Source: Biomphalaria glabrata (lineage: Eukaryota > Mollusca > Gastropoda > Planorbidae). From it: a stretch of 64,000 nucleotides of DNA. Positions 1-11,500 of this stretch are shown here, piece by piece. The notes below the pieces were generated by a model. It searched no databases. It was not told the origin of the DNA and saw nothing but the letters and a program-made list of their open reading frames with translations. Where the stretch lies: contig NC_074711.1 in assembly GCF_947242115.1 (NCBI RefSeq), positions 43,028,463 to 43,092,462 of the forward strand. Reading direction: 5' to 3'. The position numbers were made by a program, and so were the translations under genes. Every line of letters starts with the position of its first letter. Positions within the stretch are counted from its first letter, which is position 1.

Positions 1-58
1 CAAGATGAACTTTATATCATCTGCCCTACAGACCACAAGGTCTGAAAGGGGAACTAGT
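1..58 (+). repeat. 3' end of SINE family A
   Basis: This is the terminal part of a tRNA-headed SINE whose fuller copies lie at 24971-25240 (plus) and 49205-49475 (minus). All three share the block reading ATCATCTGCCCTACAGACC or a close variant, followed by a purine-rich AGGTCTGAAAGG end. The rest of this copy lies left of the window or is lost. Confidence 0.6.
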
Positions 59-185
59 TAGGCCAGGTTCACATCTAACTTTGCATCACTTTCACCTATC
101 CTTTGATCTGCTGGACCGTTGGGGCACTACACAAGATCTGTTAACCTTCTTTCTCCATTCTTATCTCTCATTTGTCTTTGATATA

Positions 186-303
186 ATTTCATTCGGATGT
201 TCTTTCTGAAAATATTGAAGCCTGCCTGGGTGGACCACTTTGGGGGCCCATTTTGAGTTTGTGTTTCCACACAAACTGTCTTTTGTAACCTTGTTTTACT
301 TTG
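186..303 (+). repeat. 3' fragment of SINE family B
   Basis: The block GGGGCCC...TGAGTTTGTGT...ACACAAACT...CTTTTGTAAC matches the 3' part of the longer SINE at 11775-12072. It ends next to the splice donor of the fibrocystin-L exon at 310-420, so the insertion sits at the intron edge without touching the donor. Confidence 0.5.
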
Positions 304-309
304 TGTTAC

Positions 310-2545
310 CTCCAACGTAAACTTCTACAGGTGAATCCGTCTCGTCAAAGTATTTGCCTGTGATTTTCAACTGAGTTCCTCCTGCTCGACTGCCTTTAGA
401 CACTGACAGGCCATTGATCTCTTTAAAAAAAATTAGAGTTGTCTTTGTGCATCGAAGTAGACCATCTATTTACAAATGCATATTATTTATGGCGATTAAA
501 AACATGTCTCCACAAACAAGTATATATAATTCCTTGTTTCTATAATAAATCAATTGTAGATTTACCTGTGAATGTCTGATACATTCCAATACCATTACGA
601 TGAACTTGCTTTAAGGCAGGAGATGGCAAAGATCTAAAGCACATTAAAAGAGAACGCACAGATAGGTAAAAAAATGGTTGAAGTTGTTGAATGTGATATG
701 TATATAATTTTGAAGAAAAAAAAAACACTTCAACTTGAATATCTGGTTGCTATAATAAAAAAATGTTTAGTTTGAATATCGTAATTGCTTCGCTCTTTAA
801 TTTACGCTATATCCTTGTGTCTCTGTAACCATTGGTACGTATTCGTTTGACATGTTTCCAGCTACTTAACAAAGCGATGAAGGAAATTATTTTAACTTCT
901 GTGGCATTTTACATCTTGAGTGATAATCTTTTCCCTTTACAACCTCTCGTGTAACTACATACATATATCATGTAACTATATACATATATCATGTAACTAC
1001 ATGCATATATCATATAACTACATACATATATCATGTAACTATATACATATATCATGTAACTACATGCATATATCATATAACTACATACATATATCAAGTA
1101 ACTACATACATATATCATGTAACTACATACATATATCATGTAACTACATACATATATCAAGTAACTACATACACATATCATGTAACTACATACAAATATA
1201 TGTAGGATCCCATCCTTGTTTTTGAGGGTGTGGTGGATGAATAGAAAAAAGTTCGAACCCAAAGGTTCAGAGTTCGAATCGGTGTAAAAGCTGGGATTTC
1301 AAATAAGGAAACTTAAGATCTGTTTGGACAAATTAAGATCAAAGTGACATGTTATAAAAGGAAGGTTCTCGGTTTCAATCCTTTCCATATTTATTTCGGT
1401 ACATTAATAAATAGTTTTACTGTTTTACTGTATTATATGCAGGACAAAAAAAAAAACAACCTATTTCAACTAACCTGCCATAGTTATTGTTAATCAGGAA
1501 GCTGATGTTGTGATTACCTGTACAGAATAATAAGAAATGTATCACATCTCAATGAGTGGACCTTCCGATAGGCACTAATTTTTTTGTGTGACTATATCAA
1601 AGTGTTTCTTCTATTTATAGTCGCTTGCAAGAGTATTAATAGAGTAAAAAAATAGTTAAAATGTATAATTTCATGTTAACACTAAACATGAAAATCAGAA
1701 CACTTGCTAGCTAATGTATGCCTAATCATGTTAAGGAAAATAGTTAATTTCTTTTAAAAAAAAAGGCAAGAGATTTAGCAGACTGCTACTTGTGACTAAT
1801 ATTGTGGCTCTATACCTATGTATGTTCCTTCAGTTTTACACTTGAAATAACCTTTGCCATGGACGTCCACAGAGATTCCATACCTGCTCAGCGTACAGTG
1901 GTTAAAACAATTTCAGTTCAATGAGAAACATTAATTGTACGGTGTCAACATAGTTCTACATGCTTGTAATCTATTGCAAGATACATTAATTAGACGCACT
2001 GATGAATGATAGAACAAAGCTCGTTTAAGTCATGTGATTGCGAAGGTCCTAGGTTTTAATGAGCGCCAGACATGTGCAAGATGGCCTTGAAATTTTACTT
2101 GGATGTCTGCCTAAAGTCTTAAAACGTATATTAATCTTAAACGGATCTCTAAAAAGTAACGGCTTTAAGAAGAAAGAAAATGTCCTCTCTAAGTTTAAAT
2201 TTTAATCTATTCCATGTGAGACACGTTAGACTAGTAGTGAAGATAATGTGCTTCATTGTAAAAAAAAATATATTTGTAATATTGTGTTTCTGGCGATATA
2301 ATAAAATAGGATCGACCTCCAACATTTGTCTATCACGTAAACTAGTCCAAAAGAGCTTTAAGGCTATAGAACTAGTGTCAGGATAATACATCATTCATTT
2401 ATTGTGTTGAACGTGGACATTTTATCTCCCGGCTTACATTGAGTCCTTCTCAAAATCTCTTAATTCACATTTCTGACCTCCAAAGTATACTCTGAAACAA
2501 AAATATAAATATATGAATACATGCTATGTACCTTTAGGGATTCGT

Positions 2546-2579
<34 letters not shown>

Positions 2580-5500
2580 AATTTCTCCAATACCATGTTC
2601 AATAGAGATTCTGTTCAAATTGTTTGTGAAGACAGGTGTGGCGGGGCTGGGCGGTGCATGTGACTTTATCTCTAGATGGCAATGCCAAAAATCAGAAAGC
2701 TTTTTTAGATCTCGATGATCTAATGGTTCATTCGCTTAACACTGCCTTGTTGCTAGGCCAAGTTGTTGACCGGAGGGTCACTGGTTCATGCCCTGGTCAA
2801 TGCAGTCCCTTATTTCATTCTATATAATTCACATTTTCTTTAGAGATGGAATATGTCGGCGACATCAATAGGGTTCAGCTGCACTTTTGTTTTTAATTTT
2901 CATACGCAGAAACGCAGAAATAAATGGTACATTTGCGCGCCAACATAGTTTACTGACCGACGCGTTCTTAGTGACATAGATCTACTGACCTACACGTTCT
3001 TAGTGACATAGATCTACTGACCTACACGTTCTTAGTGACATAGATCTACTGACCTACACGTTCTTAGTGACATAGATCTACTGACCTACACGTTCTTAGT
3101 GACATAGATCTACTGACCTACACGTTCTTAGTGACATAGCTCTACTGACCTACACGTTCATGCTGACAGGTACACTGACCTAAATGTTTATGCTAACATA
3201 AATCTACTGAGCTACATATTCATGCTTAAATTGCACTAGGGACCTAAACCCCTCGGTACCACGTATCATCTCGTCTTGCCGAAGAGATCCCGCTACTATT
3301 GGAGATATTGGATGAGCATGCATGAGAATGGATTACATCGTCACGTGATCTTCAAAAGCCTACCTGAGAATTAACGTTTGTGTTTCATTGGGCTCATTAG
3401 CAGCATATCTTGTAGTGACCAGTGTACCACTCACCTCAAGGAAGGCCCCTGCACGAGTACAGTTGAGTATGTAGAATGACTAAGTATCTGATATCACAAT
3501 TTTGTTAGGAATTATTCTAATTTAAATTTACATTATATTTATTTGAGATTTTCACATTATATTTATTTGAGATTTTCACATTATATTTATTTGAGATTTT
3601 CACTATAACGAGACGAGATTGCGTTTTAGTTGCTCCCTATGCATGCTGTATAATAAATATGGATATAATGATCATTAATACTAACAGTTGTTATTGTAAA
3701 AAAAATCAGAAGAGGGGTTTCGCAATTTGTAAGGCCGGCCCTGGGTACAAAAGAATGTGTAGTTCAGACCCGAAATATTTATTTCTTGGGCTGACAGTGA
3801 CAAAATAATCTTCCTGTCGCGAGGCCCTCTCGGGCGCGGTTGCCCAGAACTCCACCCCTAAAAGGCCACCTTTGCAGTCAGTATATTCTAATCTTTACCG
3901 GGTAATCCCGATGCTGGCCTGATCATGTCTATTGTTGGCGTGTTCGCATCTGTTACCTGAGGAGAGCATTTTGTTCAAAAGAAAAGATTAATTGTTGAAA
4001 TCATTGTAAATCATGAAAAAGTAGAATGAACAGTAGGCAGTAATATGTGTTAGAAAACTTAAAGTCAATTTTAAGGACACTTAGACATTGTTTAAAAATA
4101 CTGAAGTAGGCTATAACATAGATCTATATCCTAGCAATTAAAAAGTAATAAAAAACAAATTGTTTATTATAGAACAGGGGTTACAAACAACTTCTCTAGT
4201 AGGGACAATAGAAATGTTATTGTTTATAACAACTTCTCTAGTAGGGACAATAGAAATATTATTGTTTATAACAACTTCTCTAGTAGGGACAATAGAAATG
4301 TTATTGTTTATAACAACTTCTCTAGTAAGGACAATAGAAATGTTATTATTTATAACAACTTCTCTAGTAAGGACAATAGAAATGTTATTGTTTAACAACT
4401 TCTCTAGTAGGGACAATAGAAATGTTATTAACAACTTTTCTAGTAAGTAAAATAGAAATGTTATTGTTTAAAACCTTCTCTAGTAGGGACAATAGAAATG
4501 TTATTGTTTAACAACTTCTCTAGTAAGGACAATAGAAATGTTATTGTTTAAAACCTTCTCTAGTAGGGACAATAGAAATGTTATTGTTTAACAACTTCTC
4601 TAGTAAGGACAATAGAAATTTTATTGTTTAACAACTTCTCTAGTAGGGACAATAGAAATGTTATTGTTTAACAACTTCTCTAGTAAGTAAAATAGAAATG
4701 TTATTGTTTAAAACCTTCTCTAGTAGGGACAATAGAAATGTTATTGTTTAACAACTTCTCTAGTAGGGACAATAGAAATGTTATTGTTTAACAACATCTC
4801 TAGTAGGGACAATAGAAATGTTATTGTTTAACAACTTCTCTAGTAGGGACAATAGAAATGTTATTGTTTATAACAACTTCTCTAGTAGGGACAATAGAAA
4901 TGTTATTGTTTAACAACATCTCTAGTAGGGACAATAGAAATGTTATTGTTTAACAACTTCTCTAGTAGGGACAATAGAAATGTTATTGTTTATAACAACT
5001 TCTCTAGTAGGGACAATAGAAATGTTATTGTTTAACAACATCTCTAGTAGGGACAATAGAAATGTTATTGTTTAACAACTTCTCTAGTAGGGACAATAGA
5101 AATGTTATTAACAACTTTTCTAGTAAGTAAAATAGAAATGTTATTGTTTAAAACCTTCTCTAGTAGGGACAATAGAAATGTTATTGTTTAACAACTTCTC
5201 TAGTAAGGACAATAGAAATGTTATTGTTTAAAACCTTCTCTAGTAGGGACAATAGAAATGTTATTGTTTAACAACTTCTCTAGTAAGGACAATAGAAATT
5301 TTATTGTTTAACAACTTCTCTAGTAGGGACAATAGAAATGTTATTGTTTAACAACATCTCTAGTAGGGACAATAGAAATGTTATTGTTTAACAACTTCTC
5401 TAGTAGGGACAATAGAAATGTTATTGTTTATAACAACTTCTCTAGTAGGGACAATAGAAATGTTATTGTTTAACAACATCTCTAGTAGGGACAATAGAAA

Positions 5501-8500
5501 TGTTATTGTTTAACAACTTCTCTAGTAGGGACAATAGAAATGTTATTGTTTATAACAACTTCTCTAGTAGGGACAATAGAAATGTTATTGTTTAACAACT
5601 TCTCTAGTAAGGACAATAGAAATGTTATTGTTTAACAACTTCTCTAGTAGGGACAATAGAAATGTTATTGTTTAACAACTTCTTTGGTAGGGACAATAGA
5701 AATGTTATTGTTTAACAACTTCTCTAGTAGGGACAATAGATATGTTATTGTTTAACAACAACTTCTTTGGTAGGGACAATAGAAATGTTATTGTTTAACA
5801 ACAACTTCTTTGGTAGGGACAATAGAAATGTTATTGTTTAACAACTTTTCTAGTAGGGACAATAGAAATGTTATTGTTTCATATTTCCTCCACTAAGATA
5901 AAAAAAAAAACATTTTTTTTTAAAGGACGCATTTAAATTTTTTAAAAGTGATGGATGGATAAAATAATTTGCTTCAACATTTGCGGAATTATTAGATCAG
6001 TCAGCTGCATCCCTACTCAACGAAAAAAAAAAGGGGGGGGGAAGCTTGTAAAAATAAATGATACATGATACATCCCACTAGAAGTTATTTCTATCTGAAA
6101 ACCACACGTATAGGTAGAGAACTAACTGTGAATTGACAGTCCGTTGTTAAAGGGCAGTAGTCAGTCTCCATGACATCCACTCCATCCACAGACACTTTGA
6201 TGGTGTACTTCCCTACAGGCATAGGACTGAACACAAAAAAACAACAGATTTTGTTTCTTTAAAAAAAAGCTTATACGAGGCGTAATTGTTTTAATTAGTT
6301 TGTGTCAGTGATGTCATTAAACTTGTAATAGATCTAGACCAACATAACAAAAAATCTGTGCGATAAGAAATAGTTTAACCAATTGTTTTTGTTTAGCGCT
6401 ATTTCATGCTTTTGGCTATGATCCTATCACTTATCTGGACCAGTTGGGAAAATGGGGGGGGGGGGGGCTAAGTAGACATACTAACCACTCTACTATCGAA
6501 GTGCTTACGAAAACAGAAGATTGTATAGTTATCTATTGTTTGTTTCAAACTTACTTTAAAGCGCAAATCTATAAAGGGGACTAATAAAGCTTACACCACA
6601 ACTACAGTCAAGTACAATATCTTTCCCTAGTTTGAGATACCAAACAAAATAATTAATTACCAATGTAAATAAACTAATTGGTTAATTTTTTCTTATTGAT
6701 TTTTGTGTTGTCGGGTAAAAGAAATAATTGTGCGAAATTTCAGCTTGATCCGAGATTGGGTGTCGGAGAAATAACGTGCACAAACATTTTCCAGACAGAT
6801 AGACTGAGTTGATATAAGATTTGAAAAAAAAAAGGTTATGTTATCTGCAAACCTTTAGTCAATCGTACCTTCTCAGGGGCCTTTTTTGGGGGGGGGGGGG
6901 CGGGGCTGGGGCGGGGGTTACCCTTTGCGCCTTTAATTAGTTGTATTTATTCTGTAAAATTTTTCTCCGTAATGCTTAAAAAAATCAAAAGAAAGAACTA
7001 CGAACAAAGTTTTAAAATCATCCTCTAATATTTGAAGTAGAAATAATTCACTTTGTAAATTCTTTAAAAAAAAAACTAAAGATATATTATCGATACTTTT
7101 CACTTATATTTATCTAATTTTTCATTTCAGAAAACAGTGTCATACTTCAAACTTCCTTTTGTCATCTGCTTGGGATGGGCATGTTTGGCATAAATACAGA
7201 AATTTAGAGATTACTTGTCCAAGCACCAAAATCATAAAACAAATATGAAGAAAGAGTTTTTTAGCAATTCGTTTCGTTCAGATAATCAGAATTATTTAAT
7301 TTTTCACAATATTTCAACTTAATTGGAAAAATAATAAAGATGTAAAAGTGTAATTGGTCAGATCAGTGGCTTATCTATGATGGGAGGAGAGATGTGAAAG
7401 TGTAATTGGTCAGATCAGTGGCTTATCTATGATGGGAGGAGAGATGTGAAAGTGTAATTGGTCAGATCAGTGGCTTATCTATGATGGGAGGAGAGATGTG
7501 AAAGTGTAATTGGTCAGATCAGTGGCTTATCTATGATGGGAGGAGAGATGTGAAAGTGTAATTGGTCAGATCAGTGGCTTATCTATGATGGGAGGAGAGA
7601 TGTGAAAGTGTAATTGGTCAGATCAGTGGCTTATCTATGATGGGAGGAGAGATGTGAAAGTGTAATTGGTCAGATCAGTGGCTTATCTATGATGGGAGGA
7701 GAGATGTGAAAGTGTAATTGGTCAGATCAGTGGCTTATCTATGATGGGAGGAGAGATGTGAAATTTTGAAAGTCCCCTCGGGCCCCCACTTGTGGGTCCC
7801 CCAAACGATTGTTCGATTTTTTTTAGATAAAATATTAAGCCACTGCCATGTAATGTTTTTTTTTTTATATAAGTGCGGGGTTACTTTTATAACTATTATT
7901 AAGTTATATATTTATTAAATAAATTATCTCATGCATGATGTCAAAATGCAGAGGTCAAGCCCCCAGGCTCCCTAATCCCTAGCTAAGCCACTGGGTCAGA
8001 TCAATGATAGTGATTTTTTTTTAACCAACACCTACACACTGATGTATTAGTCTGCACTAGGATATGTTCTTCTACACACCATGATATGTTCTTCTACACA
8101 CCATGATATGTTCTTCTACACACCATGATATGTTCTTCTACACACTATGGTGTTCTTCTATACAGTACAATTTGGAAACGACACCTACACCGTGTAACAT
8201 GTGATCTGCGACTGGTGAGATCCATCAGGATGAATATCGCACGGGTAACTTGTCAGAGACGTCAGCCAAACTTTACTTCCGAGATTCTCGTTCCCTTGGC
8301 CAAAACTAAAATAGCTTTTGGAGAAATCTAATATACAGACAGAAACATTAACATTTGAGTCACCATGATGCTAAATATAATGGTTGGATTACTGCCTAGA
8401 CTACACAAGTGGAGGTCTAAAAGTTGACGTTTGAAGTGCTAAGCAGCACAGAAAATTATTTAGATTATGCCTAATCTTTTTACAGTTTTTGTTTTTATTG

Positions 8501-11500
8501 ACTTTTTTTTTAAATAAAGAACTAGAAAAGCGCTAAAAAAGGGGGCACTTGTATGAAACAAATAGACAAAATGGCATAGAAAATTTATTTGGTAAAATTT
8601 TTAAACAAATTTCGCAATACTCTCGCCTTAACATTAAGAACAATATAATTACATAATCATCAACATCTTCAAAGTCAATGTGAGTGAGGGCTTAAGAGGC
8701 TCAAATCACCCTTTCCAAACACCCTGCGGTTCCCAGTGCAAGTATGTCACCATATAACAAGTCAACAGAACATGGCTTCAGAAGAACGTATGGGAAGTTC
8801 CGAACTAATACGAGACACGATTTTCTTTCTCACCGAAGCGGGGGGGGGGCAATGTTATTTGAAGTTTGAAGGTCCGAACTGTGCTGAGTATATTTAGAAT
8901 CCAGGTTAAAGTTTTAAATATATTTCAATTGCAGTGATTCAGGGCCCTGATAATATTCTCTGATTTTGTAGTTTTAATATTCTTTTATTATTAGCGGCCC
9001 CCGTAAGGGGAAAAAGCCGCTATTAGGTTTGTGCAAAATGTCCGTCTGTCCGTCTGTCCGTCTGTCCGTCTGTCCGTCTGTCCGTCTGTCCGTCTGTCCG
9101 TCTGTCACACTCAGATCTCGAAAACTAGAAGAGATATGAAAAATATTATTTCATCATTAAATCCGGCTTGAAAAGTTTAGGTGCAACGGCTACTTTTGGT
9201 TTTCTAAAAGCAAACCGTTTAATTTATAAAATTAATTATGCAAGCGATTTTTTCATAAAAATACACCAATTCTAAAACAATTACGTAAATGTAAGGGAGG
9301 CAATGTTACAATATGCTAACAAAGATGGACAATTTTTGTGTATTTTCAGTATCACTAAGTCAAATATATTTTTAAAATGTACAGGAAATGTTTACAACAA
9401 ATACAAATAATAGTTAAAGTCGTTTTTTCTGGTCAACTAGCTGCTAAAATTAAAAGAAAACATTTCTGTTTGTTTATAAAGGCTAATAATGCACTTTGTA
9501 TGTAAATATCACGCACATTTTTTTAAATGGACTTTTTATGCAGCGATTTTCGTGCAGTAGCGTAACGTCGCAACATGATCAGGTGCTAAACCAATTCCTT
9601 AAACTTTTTTAAAAATCAGATTTTATTTATTTTTTGTTTAGTGCCCCCATTCGAATAAAAGAAGCTTATTTTTGTGCGTTTTGTCTGTTGGTCGGTCTGT
9701 CCGTCACGATTAGATTTAAAAAACTAGAACTCTAAAAGCTATTGAAAATCTGATTTACCCTTTAATGTTCCTCCCATAACATCTCAATAGTTTTAAGTAT
9801 CTAAAATTGATTGTTCCGGATTTTTTTGTGCAAAACTAATCAACGCCAACAAATGTTTATTTGCTCTTCTAACTTATATTACATTCAATTTCCATGCTTA
9901 AACGTTGCAAAAACACATTATCAATAATATGTTGTTCCGTTTTTTATGTAAATAGCATACTAATGCTAAATCATAATCTCTATACTGACTTATATTTCAT
10001 TAAGTGTAAAAATGTTCCGGATATTGTTTTATAAAACATGAATTATGCCTAATGATTGTTTGAAATCGCATAAGGCTTTAAAAAAAGTAATTTACTAGAA
10101 TAGATTACTGAAAATTACTTTTTAGACATTTAATTTTCTTGTAAAACATAACATAGAAGTTTTGTAATCGATAAAGAAAGTTCCGGATTTTGTTTCTTAC
10201 AAATCGTCGCAAGAAATTTCCGAATTTATTTAAAAATCTACTAACGCCAAATAATTGTTTGAACTCCCTCTTCTAATTAATAAACAAATAATCTTCTCAT
10301 TTACGAAATAATGTTTTTACGGATTTTTATGAAAAATATTTTAACTCACTACTCTCTTACAGTACATTTAACTTTCTACCTAAAACATTAAAAAATCTAA
10401 TTATCGTTAATATTATGTTCCGATTTTTAAGGAAAACAGAATCCAAACACCAAAGTAAGGTATGAAAATCTCTCCACGTGGCTGTAGTACATCTAATTTT
10501 TATACGAGACCATCCAAAAAATTTAATTAACGGTATTACATTTATCTGAAATTCTCTTTTTCTTTTACTATTTATACAAACATCCGGAACAATCTATTAT
10601 ATAAACTTTTCAATTGTGTTCATACCTAAAAATTATTGCGATGTTTTGAAACGTAAAATAAAGGTAAATCAATTTTTAATAACTTTTAGTTGTTTTTTTT
10701 ATATCAAGATAACGGACAGACCGACTGACAGACAAAACGCAAAAACAATGTGGCTTTGATCCTTTTTAAATAATATCTATTAGAACTCAGTGCACCAATG
10801 TCTATGAACCCTCGTTAAATATCTCGTATAAATAAAGACATTTTTTTTTTATGGTACCGGTACTAGCCTATTGTGAGGTAATGGAATTTTTTTTCTTTGA
10901 CGTCATATGAATGGACTCTTTAAATGTAATGTTAAAAGAACGCACTCGGTGCACCAATGTCTATTAACCCTCGAAAAAATTGCTTGTATTAATGAAAACA
11001 TATTTTAGTCTAACTAAGCCGTGTGACGTAGTGTTTTTTTTTCCTTTGACGTCACATGGAATGAATTCTTTAAATGAAATGCTAAAAGAACGCACTCGGT
11101 GCACCAATGTCTATGAACACTCGATAAAAGGCTCGTAATGATGAAGGCGATTTTTATTCTAGCTAGGCCGTGTGACGTAGTGTTTTTTTTCCTTTGACGT
11201 CATAGGGAATGAATTCTTTAAATGAAATGCTTAAAGAACGCACTCGGTGCACCAAAGTCTATGAACACTCGATAAAAGTCTCTTATAGATGAAGGCGATT
11301 TTTAGTCTAGCTAGGCCGTGTGACGTAGTGTTTTTTTTTCCCTCTGACGTTATATGGAATTAATTCTTCAAATGAAATGAAAAAAGAACTCGGTATAGTA
11401 ATGTTTATTAAGCCTCGTTATGTGACTCGCGTTTAAAAAAGGAATGATATCTTGATTTAGATCTAATCTAGATTTTTTAAACTAGATCTAGATTTTTATT

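Noticed and set aside
909-1262. Long repetitive open frames on both strands (YMICVCS-type and NYIHISC-type peptides)
   Set aside because: They are translations of the 21-bp minisatellite; no start context, splice pattern or domain.
2640-2820. tRNA-like stretch with GGTTCATGCCC resembling a B box
   Set aside because: No convincing A box, no cloverleaf, and no second copy in the window; too weak to call a SINE.
2952-3180. Regular short repeats resembling a CRISPR array
   Set aside because: Units are contiguous without unique spacers, and the window is clearly animal; the same holds for the 52-bp array at 7341.
4138-4450. Repetitive frames of about 96-98 codons at the left end of the large minisatellite
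   Set aside because: Products of the tandem array; the frame is lost where the unit length changes.
8191-8305. Fibrocystin-L exon ending at 8191 with donor GTGTAG
   Set aside because: Ending at 8189 with donor GTAGGT gives a better splice site and the correct phase for the next exon.
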